Part shown: positions 23,993 to 34,189 of the stretch, one piece after another
Layout: every line of letters starts with the position of its first letter
Position numbering within the stretch: position 1 is the first letter of the stretch
Source: an uncultured Cohaesibacter sp.
GTDB lineage: Bacteria > Pseudomonadota > Alphaproteobacteria > Rhizobiales > Cohaesibacteraceae
DNA length: 64,000 bases
Direction of reading: 5' to 3'
Assembly: GCF_963662805.1 (NCBI RefSeq)
Contig: NZ_OY759855.1
Location: forward strand, 55,349-119,348
Notes under the pieces: generated by a model
Told to the model about the DNA's origin: nothing
Database searches by the model: none
What the model saw: the letters and a program-made list of their open reading frames with translations, nothing else
Translations under genes and position numbers: made by a program

Positions 23993-25579
23993 ATGGAACC
24001 CATCTATGACGACCTGTTCGTCAATCTCTCGCGCTGGCAGTTTGCCGCTACGGCGCTCTATCACTTTCTCTTTGTTCCCCTGACGTTGGGGCTGACATGG
24101 ATCCTTGTGATCATGGAATCGGTCTATGTCATGACCGGCAAGGAGATCTACAAGGACATGACCAAATTCTGGGGCAAGTTGTTCGGTATCAACTTTGCTC
24201 TGGGTGTCACGACCGGTCTCACAATGGAGTTCCAGTTCGGCACCAACTGGTCTTACTATTCCCACTATGTCGGCGACGTTTTCGGCGCGCCACTCGCGAT
24301 CGAAGGCTTGATGGCCTTCTTCCTCGAGTCGACCTTTGTGGGTCTGTTCTTTCTTGGCTGGGACAAGCTGACCAAACGCCAGCATCTGACGGTGACCTTC
24401 CTTACCGCCCTCGGCTCCAACCTCTCGGCGCTATGGATTCTGGTGGCCAACGGCTGGATGCAGAACCCTGCAGGCTCTGAATTCTCCGCCGAGACCATGC
24501 GCATGGAAATGACCAACTTCGCAGAAGTGGTCCTCAACCCGGTTGCACAGGTTAAGTTTGTGCACACGGTTGCTGCTGGCTATGTAACGGCCTCCATGTT
24601 TGTGCTCGGCATTTCCGCCTGGTACATCCTCAAGGGACGCGATCTGGCCTTTGCCAAGCGCTCCTTCGCGGTCGCTGCCGGCTTCGGTGTTGCTGCCTCC
24701 CTGTCCGTGATTGTTCTTGGTGATGAGAGCGGCTATGAGCTCGGTGACGTTCAGAAAGTAAAGCTCGCTGCCATCGAGGCCGAGTATCACACCGACGAGG
24801 CTCCTGCCGATTTCAACCTCATCGGCATTCCCAATGACGAGACCAAAACGGTCGATTATGCCATTCAGATCCCGTGGGCCATGGGCCTTATCGCGACCCG
24901 CTCCTTCGACAAAGAAGTTAAGGGTCTGATCGAATTGCAGGAAGAACACGAAGTTCGCATTCGCTCCGGCATGATCGCCTATGATTATCTCACCCGCCTC
25001 CGGGCAGGGGACAAGACCGAAGAAACCAAGGCAAGGTTCGAAGAACACAAGGCCGATCTTGGCTATGGTCTCTTGCTGAAGCGCTATATCGACAATCCCG
25101 CCGATGCGACCGAAGAGATGATCAAGGCTGCTGCCGTGGATTCCATTCCCTCGGTTCCCTATCTCTTCTGGAGTTTCCGCATCATGGTCGGCTTCGGCTT
25201 CCTGATGCTGCTGCTCTTTGGCCTGTCCTTCTACTTCACCGCCAAGCGCACCATCGAGAATAAGGGCTGGCTGCTGCGCATCCTCGTCCTCTGCATTCCC
25301 GTGCCGTGGCTGGCCTGTGAACTCGGCTGGTTTGTTGCCGAATATGGCCGCCAGCCTTGGGCAATCGGTGAGGTGCTGCCTACCTTCCTTGCTGCGTCAA
25401 GCCTGACGATCACGGATCTGATCTTCTCCCTGACCGGCTTCCTCGCCTTCTACACCTTCCTGCTGATCATCGAAATGTGGCTGATGTTCAAGTTCGCCCG
25501 GTTGGGACCAAGTGCTCTGCACACCGGTCGCTACCATCATGAACAGTCGACCCCATCTTCGCTGGCTCCGGCCGAATAG
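23993..25579 (+). CDS. cydA: Cytochrome bd ubiquinol oxidase subunit I
   Basis: Haem-bearing membrane subunit of the high-affinity quinol oxidase used at low oxygen. The 528 residues start with FVNLSRWQFAATALYHFLFVPLTLG, where Arg and His for haem b595 lie, and continue with GTNWSYYSHYVGDVFGAPLAIEG. The long Q-loop is present: GDESGYELGDVQKVKLAAIEAEY through IQIPWAMGLIATRS to GYGLLLKRY. This marks a canonical long-Q-loop bd oxidase rather than a cyanide-insensitive CioA type. GRQPWAIGEVLPT near the C-terminus is also typical. It leads a cydA-cydB-cydX-cydD-cydC cluster. Confidence 0.97.
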   Translation: MEPIYDDLFVNLSRWQFAATALYHFLFVPLTLGLTWILVIMESVYVMTGKEIYKDMTKFWGKLFGINFALGVTTGLTMEFQFGTNWSYYSHYVGDVFGAPLAIEGLMAFFLESTFVGLFFLGWDKLTKRQHLTVTFLTALGSNLSALWILVANGWMQNPAGSEFSAETMRMEMTNFAEVVLNPVAQVKFVHTVAAGYVTASMFVLGISAWYILKGRDLAFAKRSFAVAAGFGVAASLSVIVLGDESGYELGDVQKVKLAAIEAEYHTDEAPADFNLIGIPNDETKTVDYAIQIPWAMGLIATRSFDKEVKGLIELQEEHEVRIRSGMIAYDYLTRLRAGDKTEETKARFEEHKADLGYGLLLKRYIDNPADATEEMIKAAAVDSIPSVPYLFWSFRIMVGFGFLMLLLFGLSFYFTAKRTIENKGWLLRILVLCIPVPWLACELGWFVAEYGRQPWAIGEVLPTFLAASSLTITDLIFSLTGFLAFYTFLLIIEMWLMFKFARLGPSALHTGRYHHEQSTPSSLAPAE

Positions 25580-25603
25580 TGACCCATCAGAAGGAAAGAA
25601 ACG

Positions 25604-26761
25604 ATGTTATTCGACTATGAATTCCTGAAACTGGCTTGGTGGGCGCTCGTTGGCGTGCTGCTCATCGGCTTTGCCATCACCGATGGCATGGATATGGGCG
25701 TGGGCAACCTCCTGCCGTTCCTTGGCAAGACTGACCCCGAACGCCGTATCATCATCAACACCGTCGGCCCACACTGGGACGGCAACCAGGTTTGGTTCAT
25801 CACCGCCGGTGGTGCCATCTTCGCGGCTTGGCCCGCGGTCTATGCCGCGGCCTTCTCCGGTTTTTACATGGCCATGTTGCTGGTGTTGTTCGCCCTGTTC
25901 TTCCGGCCCGTCGGCTTTGACTATCGCTCCAAGATAGATAGCCCGAAATGGCGTAACGCCTGGGACTGGGGGCTGTTTGCCGGTGGGTTCATCCCCTCGC
26001 TGGTCTTCGGTGTTGCCTTTGGCAACCTGTTGCAGGGTGTGCCCTTCCGTCACGATGAATTCCTGCGCGTCAGCTATGATGCCAGCTTCATCTGGGCGCT
26101 CATCCCGCTGCTCAATCCCTTCGCGATTCTTGCTGGTCTGATCTCGGTCGCTATGCTCACTGGCCACGGCAGCACATGGCTGCAAATGCGGGCCGATGAA
26201 GTGGTTGCCGCACGGGCTCGCAAAACGGGCAGCATTCTTGGTGTTGTCACCGCAGCCCTGTTCGCTCTGGCAGGTCTCTGGATCTGGCTTGGCAATTTCG
26301 ACTATTACGTCATTGTCAGCGCACCGCCGCATGATGCATTGCCCAACCCGCTCGACAAGGTCGTGGCCCTGCAGCCCGGTGCGCTGTTCAACACCTATGG
26401 CGATTATCCGATTGCCATGCTGGCTCCGGTGCTCGGCATCGTCGGTCCGCTGCTGATGGCTCTGATGAGCCGCATCGGTCGGGGTGGCTTTGCCTTCTTC
26501 TTCAGCGCCATCGGCATGACGGGCATCATCTCGACCGCAGGTCTGTCGATGTTCCCCTTCATTATGCCTTCGAGCTCCAGCCCAACCTCCTCGCTCACCG
26601 TCTGGGATGCGCCATCGAGCCATCTGACGCTGACCGTGATGTTCTGGGCTGCCGTCATCTTCGTTCCCATCGTGCTTGCCTACACCATCTGGTGCTACGC
26701 CCGCATGTGGGGCCGTGTGACGGTCGATGAAATCGAAGCCCGCAGCCATTCTGCCTACTGA
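25604..26761 (+). CDS. cydB: Cytochrome bd ubiquinol oxidase subunit II
   Basis: Structural membrane partner of CydA (385 residues, eight or nine transmembrane helices). It begins MLFDYEFLKLAWWALVGVLLIGFAI, with TDGMDMGVGNLLPFLGKTD and PHWDGNQVWFITAGGAIFAAWP as unmistakable family segments. AAGGAAAG stands before the ATG, 24 bases after cydA. CydX follows 26 bases downstream. Confidence 0.97.
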   Translation: MLFDYEFLKLAWWALVGVLLIGFAITDGMDMGVGNLLPFLGKTDPERRIIINTVGPHWDGNQVWFITAGGAIFAAWPAVYAAAFSGFYMAMLLVLFALFFRPVGFDYRSKIDSPKWRNAWDWGLFAGGFIPSLVFGVAFGNLLQGVPFRHDEFLRVSYDASFIWALIPLLNPFAILAGLISVAMLTGHGSTWLQMRADEVVAARARKTGSILGVVTAALFALAGLWIWLGNFDYYVIVSAPPHDALPNPLDKVVALQPGALFNTYGDYPIAMLAPVLGIVGPLLMALMSRIGRGGFAFFFSAIGMTGIISTAGLSMFPFIMPSSSSPTSSLTVWDAPSSHLTLTVMFWAAVIFVPIVLAYTIWCYARMWGRVTVDEIEARSHSAY

Positions 26762-26787
26762 TCAGCGAAACGAAAGGACATAAAGAC

Positions 26788-26907
26788 ATGTGGTATTTTG
26801 CATGGATCCTCGGGCTGACAGCGGCCCTTGCCATCGGCGTCATCAACGTCATGTGGTACGAGGCTCAGGATAGCTACGGCGATCCGGAAAGCCCGGACGA
26901 CAAATAG
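26788..26907 (+). CDS. cydX: Cytochrome bd small subunit CydX
   Basis: 39-residue single-helix subunit needed for stability and haem retention of CydAB. It starts MWYFAWILGLTAALAIGVIN and has the conserved Glu in MWYEAQ, then an acidic tail ending DDK. AAAGGA lies eleven bases upstream. Too short for most gene callers, but sequence and position leave little doubt. Confidence 0.95.
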   Translation: MWYFAWILGLTAALAIGVINVMWYEAQDSYGDPESPDDK

Positions 26908-26970
26908 GGCTACGGCAAACAGGATTGATGTGCCCGTGAGCGCATCAGATACATGAACAAACGATAACAT

Positions 26971-26988
26971 GACCGGGTCCGCCCGGTC
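26971..26988 (+). other. Hairpin between cydX and cydD
   Basis: GACCGGG and CCCGGTC arms with a four-base loop and no T-tract. Probably an attenuating or mRNA-stabilising element separating cydABX from cydDC expression. Confidence 0.45.
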
Positions 26989-27071
26989 GTGTCATATAAG
27001 GCCAACGAAATGGCCCACAGGCGGTGCTGCCTGAGATTTCGGGCACCCGATCAAGCAAACCAGTTTCGGAT

Positions 27072-28866
27072 ATGTCGACAACCACAACAACGAAGACCTA
27101 TCTCAAGCAGCAGTCCCAAAAGGCAAAAGGCGCTCTGAATGGCTCGATTGCCCTGTCCTATGCGTCGGGTCTGTTGCTGATCGTCCAGATGGGCCTGCTG
27201 GCGCATGTGATCAATGGCGTTCTGGTCAATGGAGAGGGGCTTGCCTCTTTTCCCTTGCCGCTCGCGGCTCTGCCGGTGGTCTTTCTGGCCCGAGCTGGTC
27301 TCTCGTGGTTGTCGGAGCGCGTCGCTCTTCATGCCGCAATTGATCTCAAGGCCAAACTGCGCGGCGAATTGCTCGTCCATCTCATCCGCAAGGGGCCTGT
27401 CATCAAACGCGCCGAGGAATCCTCTGTCGGCGAACAGGCGACCATGCTGACAGAGGGCCTTGAAGCGCTCGAAGGCTATTTCGCCCGCTATCTGCCTGCC
27501 ATGGTGATGATGGCCCTGCTGCCGCTTTCCATCCTCGTTGTCACCCTGTCCATGGACTGGCTTTCAGCCCTTGTGATGGCCGTAACAGCCCCGATGATCC
27601 CGGCCTTCATGATCCTCATCGGCAAGGGAACGGAGAAGCTCAATCAGAAGCAATGGCGCAAGCTGGCGCGGCTTTCGGCACATTTTCTCGACATGATTCA
27701 GGGCCTGACGACCCTCAAACTGTTCAATGCCTCCCGCCGCGAAGCCGAAACGGTTTCCCGCATGGCCGAAGACTATCGTCGCACCACCATGAGCGTGTTG
27801 CGGGTGGCCTTTCTGTCCTCGCTGGTGCTCGAATTTTTCGCCACCATTTCCATAGCGGCTCATCGCCGTCTTCATCGGCTTTCGTCTGCTCTATGGCGAA
27901 ATGGATTTCTTCTCCGGCTTCTATGTCCTGCTGCTCGCGCCCGATTTCTACGCGCCCCTGCGCAACATGGGTGGACATTACCATGCCCGCATGGAGGCAA
28001 TTGGCGCCGCCGAAAACATGGCCAAGCTGATGGACGAGGGCACGCTCGGAGTGGGAAAGCCGACCGCCTCCCTGCCTGATGACACCAGTTCCATCGCCCT
28101 CGAATTCAGACAGGTCTCCTTCGCCTATGAGGATGGTACGTCAGCGCTCGAAGACATCACGTTCCACCTCAAGGCCGGTGAAAGCCTCGCCCTTGTCGGG
28201 CGCTCTGGTGCGGGCAAGTCAACCCTCATTGATCTTCTCATCGGGTTCGTTCAACCGACATCAGGCGAAATCCTCGTCAACGGAAACGCCCCTGAATGCT
28301 CTCCCCATGGAGGCATGGCGCAAGCATCTGGCCTATATCCCGCAGAATCCGACCCTTTTCTCCGGCACGATCCGCGAAGCGATCCGCTACGGCAAACCCG
28401 AAGCAGACGACGCTGCCGTTTGAAGCGGCAGGTAGAGCTGCCCGGGTCGAGGATTTCGTAAAGGACCTTGAGAAAGGCTACGACCATCCCATCGGCGAGA
28501 AGGGGAGCGGGCCTGTCCGGTGGCCAGATTCAGCGCATTGCCATCGCGCGCGCCTTGTTGCGTAAGGCACCGCTCGTGCTGCTCGATGAGCCCTCGGCCC
28601 ATCTTGACCGCGAAAGCGAAGGCAAACTGCTCAAGGCAATCGACATCCTCAACCAGACGGCAACGACGATCACCATCGCCCACAGGCTCTACACCATCCG
28701 CCATGCGGATCGCATTCTGGTGCTCGACAAGGGCCGGATTGTTCAAAGCGGCGATCACGAGGCACTGATGGCAGAGGAGGGCCTCTACAGAACCCTCGTC
28801 AGAAGCGAGTTCGGCCTGATCTCTGCTGATGAGAGCCGCAAGGATGGGGAGGGGCAAGATGCGTGA
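27072..28866 (+). pseudogene. cydD: CydD, ABC exporter subunit for bd-oxidase assembly, broken by frameshifts
   Basis: With CydC it exports glutathione/cysteine and is required to assemble cytochrome bd. The N-terminal membrane domain (six helices) is intact to about residue 265, then the frame breaks near 27855, 28290, 28420 and 28505. Joining the frames gives FIGFRLLYGEMDFF, Walker A GRSGAGKST, Q-loop YIPQNPTLFSGTI, signature LSGGQIQRIAIARALL and VLLDEPSAHLD in order, so no sequence is missing. Each break is explained by one extra base in a short run (GGC-C, CCCC, TTT, CC). Sequence error is more likely than true decay, since cydABX are intact. The stop overlaps the start of cydC. Confidence 0.85.
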
Positions 28867-30527
28867 TATTCTTCGCCTTCTTCGTCTCATGCGCCCCATG
28901 GGCCGGGTGGATTGCCCTCGGAGTGGCCTTTTCCCTGATCACGCTCGTCGCCAACGTCACCTTGATGGCGATTTCGGGCTGGTTCATTGCTTCCATGGCC
29001 CTTGCCGGATTGACGGCGGTCAGTTTCAACTATTTCACACCAGCCGCCATCATCCGCGCCCATGGCGATCACGCGGGACGGTCGGGCGCTATGTGGAGCG
29101 CCTTCGTTACCCATGAGGCAACGCTGAAGCTCGTTGCCCACATGCGGCGCTGGTTCTATGACCGGCTTGAGCCACTGGCTCCCGCAGGTCTCAACATGGA
29201 ACGGGCAGGGGATGTTTTCTCGCGTATCGGGGCAGACATCTCGGTGCTGGAGAATTTCTATCTGCGCACGCTGACCCCGATGCTCGTTGCGGCCATTGCC
29301 TTGCCGCTCTTTGTTGCCTTTGCATCCTTCTATGCACCTGAGTTGGGCGTCGGGCTGGCCTGTCTCTATCTGCTCGCCGGGCTTGGCCTTCCGCTTCTGG
29401 TCCATCGCCTCGGCCGCAAGGCGGGCGAGCGGCAGATCCTGCTGCAGGCCGATCTGCGCATCGAACTCGTCGAGGGCCTTCAGGGCATGCGCGAGATGCT
29501 GGTCTATGGGCAGGAAGAGGCCTATCAGGCCGCCATTGAAGACCGCTCGGCAGCACTTGTCGAGCAACAGAAAAAGCTGGCAAATCTGCAAGCCGCGTCC
29601 CAGAGCGTGATTGCGCTTGCCGCCAACTTTGCCATGTTCCTCGTGCTCGTAACCATCATTCCCATTGTGGCGAGCGGGGCGCTGTCCGGTCCGATCCTGC
29701 CAATGCTGGCACTCTTCACTCTGGCGAGCTTTGAGGCCATTTTGCCGTTGCCGCTCGCCATGCAGTCTCTGGTCTCAACGCGGATGGCAGCAAGGCGGCT
29801 TTTCTCTCTAGCTGATCAGCCTGTTATCGCGCCGACGGCAGCATCAGAAACCGCCTCGCTGTCCAATGACGCCGTGCCGCGCATTCATTGCGAGGCTATC
29901 ACCTTGCGATATCCCGGCGAGGATGCGCCAGCCTTCAAGGCACTCACCCTCACGCTCGAGCCGGGGGCAAAGCTGGCTGTCGTTGGTCCGTCCGGGGTGG
30001 GAAAATCGAGCCTCGTCAACGCCCTCTGTGGCTTCTGGCCGTTGGAAGAAGGGCAGATCCTTATCGATGGCACTCCGCATGATCAATTGACGGGCGAGCA
30101 ACTGCGGTCCCTGTTCGCGGTCGCGGGCCAGAAACCGCATATTTTCAACGCCAGCCTCAGAGGCAATCTGCTGCTCGCTAACGAGAAAGCCAGTCAGGAA
30201 GAGCTGGAGGCCGTATGCCGGATCGCCCGCCTCAGTGACTTCATTGCGAGCCTGCCAAAAGGGCTTGATACTTATGTCGGTGAAGCGGGCAACAGCCTGT
30301 CCGGTGGCCAGATCCGCCGCTTGGCAATTGCCCGTGCGCTTCTCTCGCCCGCACCCGTTCTGGTGCTTGATGAACCGGGGGAAGGCCTCGATCCGGAAAT
30401 GGAACTTGCCATGATCGAGGATATCATCGCCTATGCCGGGTCCCGATCCCTGATCCTGATCACCCACAATCCGGGTGTCCTGCCTCTGCTCGAAGAAACC
30501 TGCGATCTGGAACGACACCAGGATTGA
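28859..30527 (+). CDS. cydC: CydC, ABC exporter subunit for bd-oxidase assembly (one apparent frameshift near the start)
   Basis: Partner of CydD. The natural start is the ATG at 28859 behind GGGGAGG, giving MRDILRLLRLMRPMGR, after which an extra G near 28908 shifts the frame. The rest, from WIALGVAFSLITLVANVTLM to 30527, is uninterrupted. Six membrane helices are followed by Walker A GPSGVGKSS, LSGGQIRRLAIARALL and LVLDEPGEGLDPE. Counted with the correction the protein is about 555 residues, the family's length. The alternative reading from GTG at 28863 begins with a sequence unlike CydC. Confidence 0.9.
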
Positions 30528-30807
30528 AACCTGCGGCACCGCCTCAAAAATTCATTGGTAGACTTTATTCGGAATTGTAACCAAATGTATCGGTCGCGGC
30601 GCCTGATACATGTTCCGACACTATATCAAAATATCGGCAAAGTTATTCTCTTCTCGAGGGGTATAGTATTTCTGCAGCCGATGCATGGAGCCATTTCATA
30701 AGTGAGAGAAATGGAATGGTTCAACTTCATTTATTTGAATAAATCTAATGTGAAGAGTTCCTCGACTGCTGATAAATGCCGATGCGTTTTATTGGAGGAG
30801 GAATGAA

Positions 30808-31362
30808 ATGTTCAACAACGCAACCAAAGGTCTCATGGTCTTTGCCCTCGTGGCAGGAACCACTGCGATCGCAATGACGGTCACATCCGCATCAGCTCAG
30901 GGCTGGGGGCGGGGCTATGGCTACAACAGCACAAGTATGCAGCAGGCATGGCATGGCCCGCGTTTTGGCAACAAGAGCAATATCGCCACCCCGCGCAATG
31001 GCAGTCGGGGCAATTTCGCAGGTCGTCGTGGTGTCGGCTATCTGGCCATGATGCAGAATTTCGACATCAACAAAGATGGCGCCTTGTCCAAGGATGAAAT
31101 GACCGCAGGTCTAAAAAAGATCTTTGAAGACAACGACGAGGACGGCGACAAATCAATCTCGCTGGCGGAATTCAAACCCAACTGGACGACCATGACCGAA
31201 CCGATGAGGGTTCAGGTCTTCCAGCGTCGCGACCGCGACGGGGACGGCAAGATCACCTTGTCGGAAATGACTTCCCCGGGGCTCGCCATGTTCGAACGCA
31301 GGGACATCAACAATGACGACAAACTCGATAGTGCTGATTGCCCTCAGTGCCGCGCTCGCTGA
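30808..31362 (+). CDS. Secreted EF-hand calcium-binding protein
   Basis: 184 residues with a cleavable signal peptide (about 1-30, ending SASAQ) and a Gly/Asn-rich linker. EF-hand loops are DINKDGALSKDE (about 86-97), DNDEDGDKSISLAE, DRDGDGKITLSE and a degenerate DINNDDKLDS. Probably periplasmic calcium sensing or buffering. GGAGGAGG lies just before the ATG. It stands alone between cydC and the exbD genes and has its own terminator. No catalytic domain is visible. Confidence 0.85.
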   Translation: MFNNATKGLMVFALVAGTTAIAMTVTSASAQGWGRGYGYNSTSMQQAWHGPRFGNKSNIATPRNGSRGNFAGRRGVGYLAMMQNFDINKDGALSKDEMTAGLKKIFEDNDEDGDKSISLAEFKPNWTTMTEPMRVQVFQRRDRDGDGKITLSEMTSPGLAMFERRDINNDDKLDSADCPQCRAR

Positions 31363-31445
31363 CAAGGCCATTCTCCATGCCATCATCATGCGGCGAGGGT
31401 CTAGCCGTGGTGGGCGCTTCACTCGACCATGATGATAAACCAGCA

Positions 31446-31472
31446 CCGCCGCCAGTTTCTGGCGGCGGTTTT
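31446..31472 (+). terminator. Intrinsic terminator of the EF-hand gene
   Basis: Perfect 10-bp arms CCGCCGCCAG and CTGGCGGCGG with a TTT loop, followed by TTTTGTTTTG on the plus strand. It lies between the EF-hand gene and the convergent exbD gene. Confidence 0.88.
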
Positions 31473-31505
31473 GTTTTGCCTTGGCAAATGGCAACGAAGC
31501 AAGCC

Positions 31506-31943
31506 TCAGCCATTGCTTCTCAAGGTGACCAGCCGGATCGAGCGGTGCCCGGCAGCGCGAAAGGCTTTGAGAACCGGCATCAGTTTGTCGGCGGTCAGGC
31601 TTTTGTCGGCGAGGATGTGGAGGATTGTCCCATCGATCTCCGCGCCATCCTCATTTGCTGTCTGATCCGTTGTGGAGGAAGGGAAACGCTGGATGGCTTC
31701 CTCAAGCGTGAGGTTCTCGCCACGATGGACCAGAGTGCCGTCTGCCAAAATCTCGACCGCATTTTCCGCAGGGGGGATTTGAGGTAGCTGCTCGGCGGTT
31801 GGCGGGTTGAGGCTCGGAGACACCGGAGGCGCGACAGTGCCTGCGATCAAAAAGAAGATCAGCATCAGAAAGACGATGTTGATGAGCGGAATGGTGTTTT
31901 CCGGCAGCACCCGCTTGTGCGCCTTGGCCTTGTGCATCTGCAT
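31506..31943 (-). CDS. exbD: Biopolymer transport protein, ExbD/TolR family (second copy)
   Basis: Single-pass inner-membrane protein (145 residues) that with ExbB uses proton motive force to energise TonB. Short cytosolic N-terminus, then NTIPLINIVFLMLIFFLIAGT with the family's PLINxxF start, then a periplasmic domain ending FRAAGHRSIRLVT. The membrane segment has Asn where the proton-carrying Asp of LIDVVF normally sits, so this copy may be a non-proton-conducting partner of the first copy upstream, which has Asp. GGAAGGA stands before the ATG. Confidence 0.82.
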   Translation of the reverse strand: MQMHKAKAHKRVLPENTIPLINIVFLMLIFFLIAGTVAPPVSPSLNPPTAEQLPQIPPAENAVEILADGTLVHRGENLTLEEAIQRFPSSTTDQTANEDGAEIDGTILHILADKSLTADKLMPVLKAFRAAGHRSIRLVTLRSNG

Positions 31944-31970
31944 GGGCGAACGTTCCTTCCAGACGGCGAT

Positions 31971-32359
31971 CTAGTCCGCCAATGAGACCTGCTTCAGGCC
32001 GGACTGCTTCAGGGTTTCGAGCACAGTGACCAGCTCCTGCAAAGCGACATCGCCTCTGGGCACAACCACGGCGCTCTCGACCCCCTTTTTTCCGTGAACC
32101 CAGCGATGCCTTCGTTGAGGCTGGCGATATCGGTCTGCGCGCCATTGAGACGCAGGGAACCATCATTGGCCACGGCAATGATCAGCTTTGGTCGCTCACC
32201 ACTGCCGCTCCCGACACCTGCGACACGCCGAGATCAAGCTGGCTGTATTTCGAGAAGGTCGAGGACAGCATAAAGAACAGCAGCAGCAGGAAGATCACGT
32301 CGATGAGGGACGTGAGGCCGGACAACGGATCGGCGTTTGGACGGAAGGGCGAGGCGCAT
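31971..32359 (-). pseudogene. exbD: Biopolymer transport protein ExbD (first copy), broken by frameshifts
   Basis: Reading across frames gives MRLALPSKR, then PLSGLTSLIDVIFLLLLFFM with the proton-carrying Asp, STFSKYSQLDLGVSQVSGAA, LIIAVANDGSLRLNG and a normal C-terminus ending GLKQVSLAD. Breaks lie near 32325 (extra base), 32194 (missing A in an A-run) and 32090 (A6G5 run). CAGGAG precedes the start codon. It is followed 27 bases later by the second exbD. Neither exbB nor tonB is recognisable upstream, unusual for this gene pair. Sequence error seems the likelier cause of the breaks. Confidence 0.75.
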
Positions 32360-32757
32360 CAGGCGGGCTCCTGCGTGTGAAGATCTGCCGTTCCGACCCG
32401 GCCTGAACGAGGCAGAGCGAGCCGTTCGGGGCCGTCGAAAAGGGGTGCTTTTCGGGGTTGCTGTTGCACGCACCATAAATAAACTTGAGTTTCCGTGTCA
32501 AGATTTAATCTTTTAAACCCGCTTGACAAAACTGCCAAGTACAGACCCAATGGCAGGGTTGATGTGGTGCGAGGGGTTCCCTTGCAAACCGATCTGCGTC
32601 GGCAACTGTGCACTGCTTGGACGGTTTCCCCACGAGCCAGCGTCCGCTCTCTGGGATGGGCATTTGTGCAGCAAGGCCCGGCAATATTGCCCCCTGACGA
32701 GAGATCTCACTCGGGCGGGACTGGAAACTGGACGGTTTGCGAGAAAAGGATCCACTG
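32360..32757. other. Unassigned stretch between exbD and a frameshifted small gene
   Basis: Position where an exbB gene would be expected on the minus strand, but no reading frame resembles ExbB even when frames are joined. It contains promoter-like TTGACA hexamers on both strands (plus 32523, minus near 32500). Given the indel density here, a small damaged gene cannot be excluded. Confidence 0.4.
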
Positions 32758-33088
32758 ATGAGCAAGGATCAACCCGAAGTCGAATACTATGCGACCCTGT
32801 TCGGCACCTATGATGGCGATCTGTCCGGGCTTTAACAGGCAGCCGGATGATTATCGCTATCGGTTCCTGTTCGAGCAGGTCGTTCGCCTGCTGATTCTGC
32901 CATCGCAATTCAACCTGTCCCTGCCCGAACCATTCCGCGTGTCGGCCCACCGCTACAGCGATGGGGATCCGACGACGCTGCAGCATCTGTCAGACCCCGC
33001 CAACCGCCATTTCATGCTCTGCGATCTGTATGATCTCATCCTGTTGCGCGGAGGCCTGAAGCTCAAGCGCGAGGAAGGCTTGGCCTGA
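32758..33088 (+). pseudogene. Unrecognised small protein gene with one frameshift
   Basis: Begins MSKDQPEVEYYATLFGTYDG behind AAAGGA. After an extra G near 32832 it continues FNRQPDDYRYRFLFEQVVRL and ends LLRGGLKLKREEGLA, about 110 residues in all. No transmembrane segment or known motif. It converges on the ABC ATPase gene. The coherent sequence across the break suggests a real gene with a sequence error, but I cannot name it. Confidence 0.45.
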
Positions 33089-33097
33089 CCGGGCAAA

Positions 33098-34167
33098 CTA
33101 GAGCGCAAGACGCGGATTTCGTATCGAACAGATGAATGGCGTCCGGTTCGTAGCCAAGGTGGAAATTGTCACCCGGTTGAACATCGGTCCGCTCTCGCAG
33201 CAGGGCAGGTGATGTGTTCACCAAAAATCTCTGCTGTCAATTGCGTCTCCGAGCCGGTCGGGCTCGACGGTGACCGCGCGCGCCATGTCTCCTTGGCTCG
33301 CGATCATCAGATGCTCAGGCCTGATGCCGCAGGTCACCACCTGGCCCACCGCCGCCTTGCCAATTCCAGGCAGGGGGATTGTCCATCCCTGACCATTGTC
33401 AAAGACAAGTTTCCCATCCAGCTCGGTGATGGTGCCTTCGATGAAATTCATCGAGGGGAGAGCCAATGAACCCGGCCACGAACATGTTGACCGGATGATC
33501 ATAAAGCTCCAGCGGCGCACCCGCCTGCTCGATGATGCCGCCATTCATCACCACGATCCTGTCCGCCATCGTCATGGCTTCGATCTGGTCGTGGGTGACA
33601 TAGATGGTGGTGGTTTTCAGCCGCTGATGCAGCTCCTTGATCTCGGTACGCATGTGAACGCGCAGCTTGGCATCAAGGTTGGAGAGCGGTTCGTCAAACA
33701 GGAAGACTTCCGGGTCGCGCACGATGGCGCGGCCCATGGCAACGCGCTGGCGCTGACCGCCCGACAGCTCCCGCGGCTTACGGTCAAGCAGCGGTTCCAG
33801 ATTGAGGATCGCCGCAGCCTTCTGCACCGCCGCCTCGCGGGCATCCATCGAGGCATTCTTGAGCCGCATCGAAAAGGCCATATTCTCGCGCACCCGTCAT
33901 GTGCGGATAGAGGGCATAGCTCTGGAAGACCATGGCAATGTCGCGCTCCTTGGGGGCAAGGTCATTGACCACGCGGCCCGCGATCTCGATGTCGCCCGAT
34001 GTGATGCCTTCGAGCCCGGCAATGAGGCGCAAGAGGGTCGACTTGCCACATCCCGAGGCTCCGACCAGCACGACGAATTCGCCGTCAGCGATGGACAGGT
34101 CAATGCCCTTCAGCACTTCGACAACACCAAAGGCCTTGTGGACGTCGCGAATCTCAACGGTTCCCAT
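33098..34167 (-). pseudogene. ugpC: ABC sugar importer ATPase (UgpC/MalK type), broken by frameshifts
   Basis: Energy-coupling subunit of the importer whose permeases lie at 37.1-38.8 kb. Joined frames give MGTVEIRDVHKAFGVVEVLK, Walker A GASGCGKST, Q-loop FQSYALYPHMT, signature LSGGQRQRVAMGRA, Walker B VFLFDEPLSNLDA and the C-terminal MOI/OB domain with EGTITELDGKLVF, VEPTGSET and NFHLGYEPDAIHLFD. Breaks lie near 33895, 33465, 33253, 33212 and 33110, most fitting one extra base in a run. The probable stop at 33098 assumes the last shift. It is the final gene of the LacI-regulated operon. Likely functional in the real genome. Confidence 0.82.
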
Positions 34168-34189
34168 ACTCGGTCCTCCCCTTTCTTGA

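Noticed and set aside
23993..26761. Cyanide-insensitive (CioAB-type) oxidase
   Set aside because: CydA has the long Q-loop and the gene pair is followed by cydX and cydDC, which fits the canonical bd oxidase.
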